Translations under genes and position numbers: made by a program
From: Bacillota bacterium
GTDB taxonomy: Bacteria; Bacillota_E; Sulfobacillia; Sulfobacillales; Sulfobacillaceae
DNA length: 9,082 nucleotides
Assembly (NCBI GenBank): GCA_021820645.1
Contig: JAKADJ010000076.1
Location: forward strand, 1 to 9,082
Reading direction: 5' to 3'
The notes under the pieces: model-generated
Told to the model about the DNA's origin: nothing
Databases searched by the model: none
What the model saw: the letters and a program-made list of their open reading frames with translations, nothing else
Shown: piece by piece, positions 7,235 through 9,082 of the stretch
How the letters are laid out: each line of letters begins with the position of its first letter
How positions within the stretch are numbered: position 1 is the stretch's first letter

Positions 7235-7243
7235 TGTTACAAT
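7235..7243 (+). promoter_or_regulatory. Extended -10 promoter for the AlkK-like ligase
   Basis: TGTTACAAT contains an extended -10 (TG-n) followed by TACAAT, 5 of 6 matches. No clear -35 box lies at the matching distance, as expected for extended -10 promoters. Transcription would start near 7250, giving a leader of about 32 nt. The 7191-7281 gap is visibly AT-rich and must also serve the divergent MFS gene, for which I found only weak candidates. CAATTC (7240-7245) and GAATTG (7264-7269) form a 6-bp dyad that could be an operator, but may be chance in AT-rich DNA. Confidence 0.5.
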
Positions 7244-7281
7244 TCAACCAGTAATTTTTCTGAGAATTGAGGGAGTCTAAC

Positions 7282-8877
7282 ATGATGAACACGCCACTCA
7301 CCTTGCGCCACATATTTGAGTATGCAGAAACCTATTTTCCACGGGCTGAAATCGTCTCTCGAGGGCGGGACCATATAGAGCGGTTCACATATGAACAATA
7401 CGCCCAACGCACACGGCGGCTCTCCGGTGCGTTGGACCAGTTGGGCATTCGATCCGGAGACCGCGTAGGAACCTTTCTCTGGAACGACCACGTCCACCAA
7501 GAAGCCTATTTTGGCGTTCCTTCCATGGGGGCGGTGCTTCATACCATCAACATTCGTCTCGCTCCCGAGCAAATCGCCTATATTATCAACCATGCCGAAG
7601 ATCGCGCGCTAATCGTGGATCGAGGCTTGTGGCCCATCTTGGCTCCGATCGCGTCCCGGTTGACCACGGTCGAGGCCTTTTTGTTTTCGGGCTCCGGTCC
7701 CCTTCCTGATGTGCCTGGCGCTTATGACTACGAGACGCTTGTAGCTGCCGCGGCCCCTATGCCACACTACCCAGATCTCGACGAAAACGATCCGCTAGGT
7801 ATTTGCTACACCTCCGCCACCACGGGAAACCCGAAAGGCGTGGTCTATACTCATCGAGCCATCTATCTTCATAGTTTGACCTTGGGGCTGGCCAACACAT
7901 TCGGTATTTCCATGGACGATGTCGTATTACCCGTGGTGCCCATGTTTCACGTCAACGCCTGGGGTCTCCCTTTCGCTGCGCTCTGGTATGGTGCGACCCT
8001 GGTCTTGCCAGGACCCGCGCCTTCGTCAGAAGATCTCGTGAACTTAATCCGGGATGAAGGGGTCACTACAGCCGCGGGGGTTCCCACGGTTTGGCTGGGC
8101 ATCGCCCGCGTGCTCGAAAAGACGGGAGAATCGCTTTCCTTGCGGCAAGCCGTGTGTGGAGGATCGGCCGCCCCGCCGGCCCTCATCCGGGAGTTCGAGG
8201 AGCAATTCCACGTCCCCTTTATCCACGCCTACGGGATGACGGAAACAAGCCCCATTGCCAGCGTCGCTCGTCTAAAGAAGACCTTGGACCAGGCGTCCGA
8301 GGAAGACAAATTATCCTATAAAGCTTCCCAAGGGATCCTCGTTCCGGGACTCACCGTCCGCATTGATCGAGATGGGCAAACGTTACCTTGGGATGGCGAG
8401 TCAGCCGGGGAGATGTGCTTAAAGGGTCCGTGGATTGCCGATGCCTATTATGGCGACGACCGCAGTCAAGACGCGTTTCGTGACGGATGGCTCCACACCG
8501 GAGACGTAGCAAGAATTGACCCCGAAGGCTACATCCATATTGTCGACCGCACCAAGGACGTCATCAAGAGCGGCGGCGAGTGGATATCGTCGGTGGATCT
8601 TGAAAATGCCCTGATGGCTCATCCAGCAATCTTCGAAGCGGCCGTCGTTGGTGTGCCTCACCCGAAATGGGATGAGCGCCCGCTAGCCTTTGTGGTATTA
8701 AAGGAAGGCGCCCAAGCCTCAAAAGATGACCTGTTGGAGCTCCTGGCTAGGAGGTTTGCCAAGTGGCAATTGCCTGACGACATTCTATTCATTGATGAAG
8801 TCCCGAAAAGCACGGTAGGAAAATTCCTGAAGCGCGCATTGCGCGATCAATACCGTGACCATTTAGTGCGGGAATGA
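7282..8877 (+). CDS. AlkK-like fatty acyl-CoA ligase (AMP-forming)
   Basis: A 531-residue cytoplasmic acyl-CoA ligase of the adenylate-forming superfamily. Motifs in order: phosphate loop YTSATTGNPKG (176-186), VPMFHVNAWGLP (219-230), AYGMTETSP (316-324), WLHTGD (403-408), DRTKDVIKSGGEWISS (422-437) and PKSTVGKFLKR (508-518) with catalytic K514. The FHVNAWG and SGGEWISSVDLE patterns place it with AlkK, DmdB and related medium/long-chain fatty or methylthio-propionate CoA ligases, a different branch from the MACS-type enzyme at 4388. Fatty acid activation for beta-oxidation is the most likely role. Odd: A179 replaces the near-invariant glycine of the phosphate loop (TSATTG for TSGTTG); every other motif is intact. 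Start: GAGGGAG (7269-7275) ends six bases before the ATG at 7282. A second ATG follows at 7285, and an upstream TTG at 7267 lies too close to this site to use it. It ends 12 bp before a convergent gene. Confidence 0.93.
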   Translation: MMNTPLTLRHIFEYAETYFPRAEIVSRGRDHIERFTYEQYAQRTRRLSGALDQLGIRSGDRVGTFLWNDHVHQEAYFGVPSMGAVLHTINIRLAPEQIAYIINHAEDRALIVDRGLWPILAPIASRLTTVEAFLFSGSGPLPDVPGAYDYETLVAAAAPMPHYPDLDENDPLGICYTSATTGNPKGVVYTHRAIYLHSLTLGLANTFGISMDDVVLPVVPMFHVNAWGLPFAALWYGATLVLPGPAPSSEDLVNLIRDEGVTTAAGVPTVWLGIARVLEKTGESLSLRQAVCGGSAAPPALIREFEEQFHVPFIHAYGMTETSPIASVARLKKTLDQASEEDKLSYKASQGILVPGLTVRIDRDGQTLPWDGESAGEMCLKGPWIADAYYGDDRSQDAFRDGWLHTGDVARIDPEGYIHIVDRTKDVIKSGGEWISSVDLENALMAHPAIFEAAVVGVPHPKWDERPLAFVVLKEGAQASKDDLLELLARRFAKWQLPDDILFIDEVPKSTVGKFLKRALRDQYRDHLVRE

Positions 8878-8889
8878 CTAGCCTTAGCC

Positions 8890-9082
8890 CTAATCAAGTC
8901 CTTCAAAGAACTCGAATAGGGCGTCGAGACCCTCTTCGGCCAAGTGCCTGATCACTTCTTGCTGCGGCAAAGCCACGGTCCCCAGACGATCCGGTTCTCC
9001 GGCCGCTCGGTTTTGTTGCAAGCGCGCGACTTCTCGGCGCAAGGTCACCTCATCGCGGGCAAAAACGATGAGGTATTCCGGC
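8890..9082 (-). CDS. C-terminal end of an unrecognised protein (partial)
   Basis: An open frame enters from the right edge on the minus strand and runs 63 complete codons to TAG at 8892-8890. The visible part is soluble, charged and apparently mostly helical. It starts PEYLIVFARDEV, continues with LRREVARLQQNRAAGEPDRL, which could be a short amphipathic or coiled helix, and ends in the acidic, aromatic ALFEFFEGLD. The first few residues could be a beta strand (YLIVFA). I do not recognise the family and assign no function. The frame is supported by sensible codon use and by its stop falling neatly 12 bp beyond the convergent ligase stop. The start and most of the protein may lie outside the window. 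Confidence 0.6.
   Translation of the reverse strand, partial: PEYLIVFARDEVTLRREVARLQQNRAAGEPDRLGTVALPQQEVIRHLAEEGLDALFEFFEGLD

Overview
The window looks like chromosomal DNA from an aerobic, moderately GC-rich Firmicute. The evidence is a quinol oxidase whose two visible subunits resemble the Bacillus aa3-600 type more than the proteobacterial bo3 type, together with strong Shine-Dalgarno sequences of the AAGGTGG/GAGGAGG kind. A Sulfobacillus- or Alicyclobacillus-like host would fit. That placement is an inference from remembered family sequences, not from a search. I saw no tRNA, rRNA, CRISPR array, insertion sequence or long repeat.

Left part (1-2287, minus strand): a terminal quinol oxidase operon reading leftwards. 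It starts with subunit II (qoxA, a lipoprotein lacking the CuA ligands) and continues with subunit I (qoxB, cut by the left edge after 438 residues). A good sigma-A-like promoter lies about 130 bp before qoxA, and the leader between them holds a 7-bp dyad.

Middle part (2485-4161, minus strand): a small SnoaL/NTF2-fold protein followed by an MFS transporter, separated by a short hairpin. These genes run in the same direction as the oxidase operon, which has its own promoter.

Right part (4388-8877): two AMP-forming acyl-CoA ligases on the plus strand. One is of the medium-chain/acetyl-CoA synthetase (MACS) type and the other of the AlkK-like fatty acyl-CoA ligase type. Between them, on the minus strand, is a second MFS transporter. 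It overlaps the first ligase tail-to-tail by 20 bp and is divergent from the second ligase across a short AT-rich promoter region. At the right edge (8890-9082, minus strand) is the C-terminal end of an unrecognised protein.

Taken together, the right and middle parts look like a locus for uptake (two MFS carriers) and CoA activation (two ligases) of organic or fatty acids, next to a respiratory oxidase. The ligase chemistry is well supported. The substrates and the link between the transporters and ligases are inference. Most of the window is ordinary metabolism. The unusual points are residue-level: a His-to-Gln change at the quinol site of QoxB, a Gly-to-Ala change in the phosphate-binding loop of the second ligase, and a degraded MFS motif A. 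The longest stretch without a gene is 226 bp.
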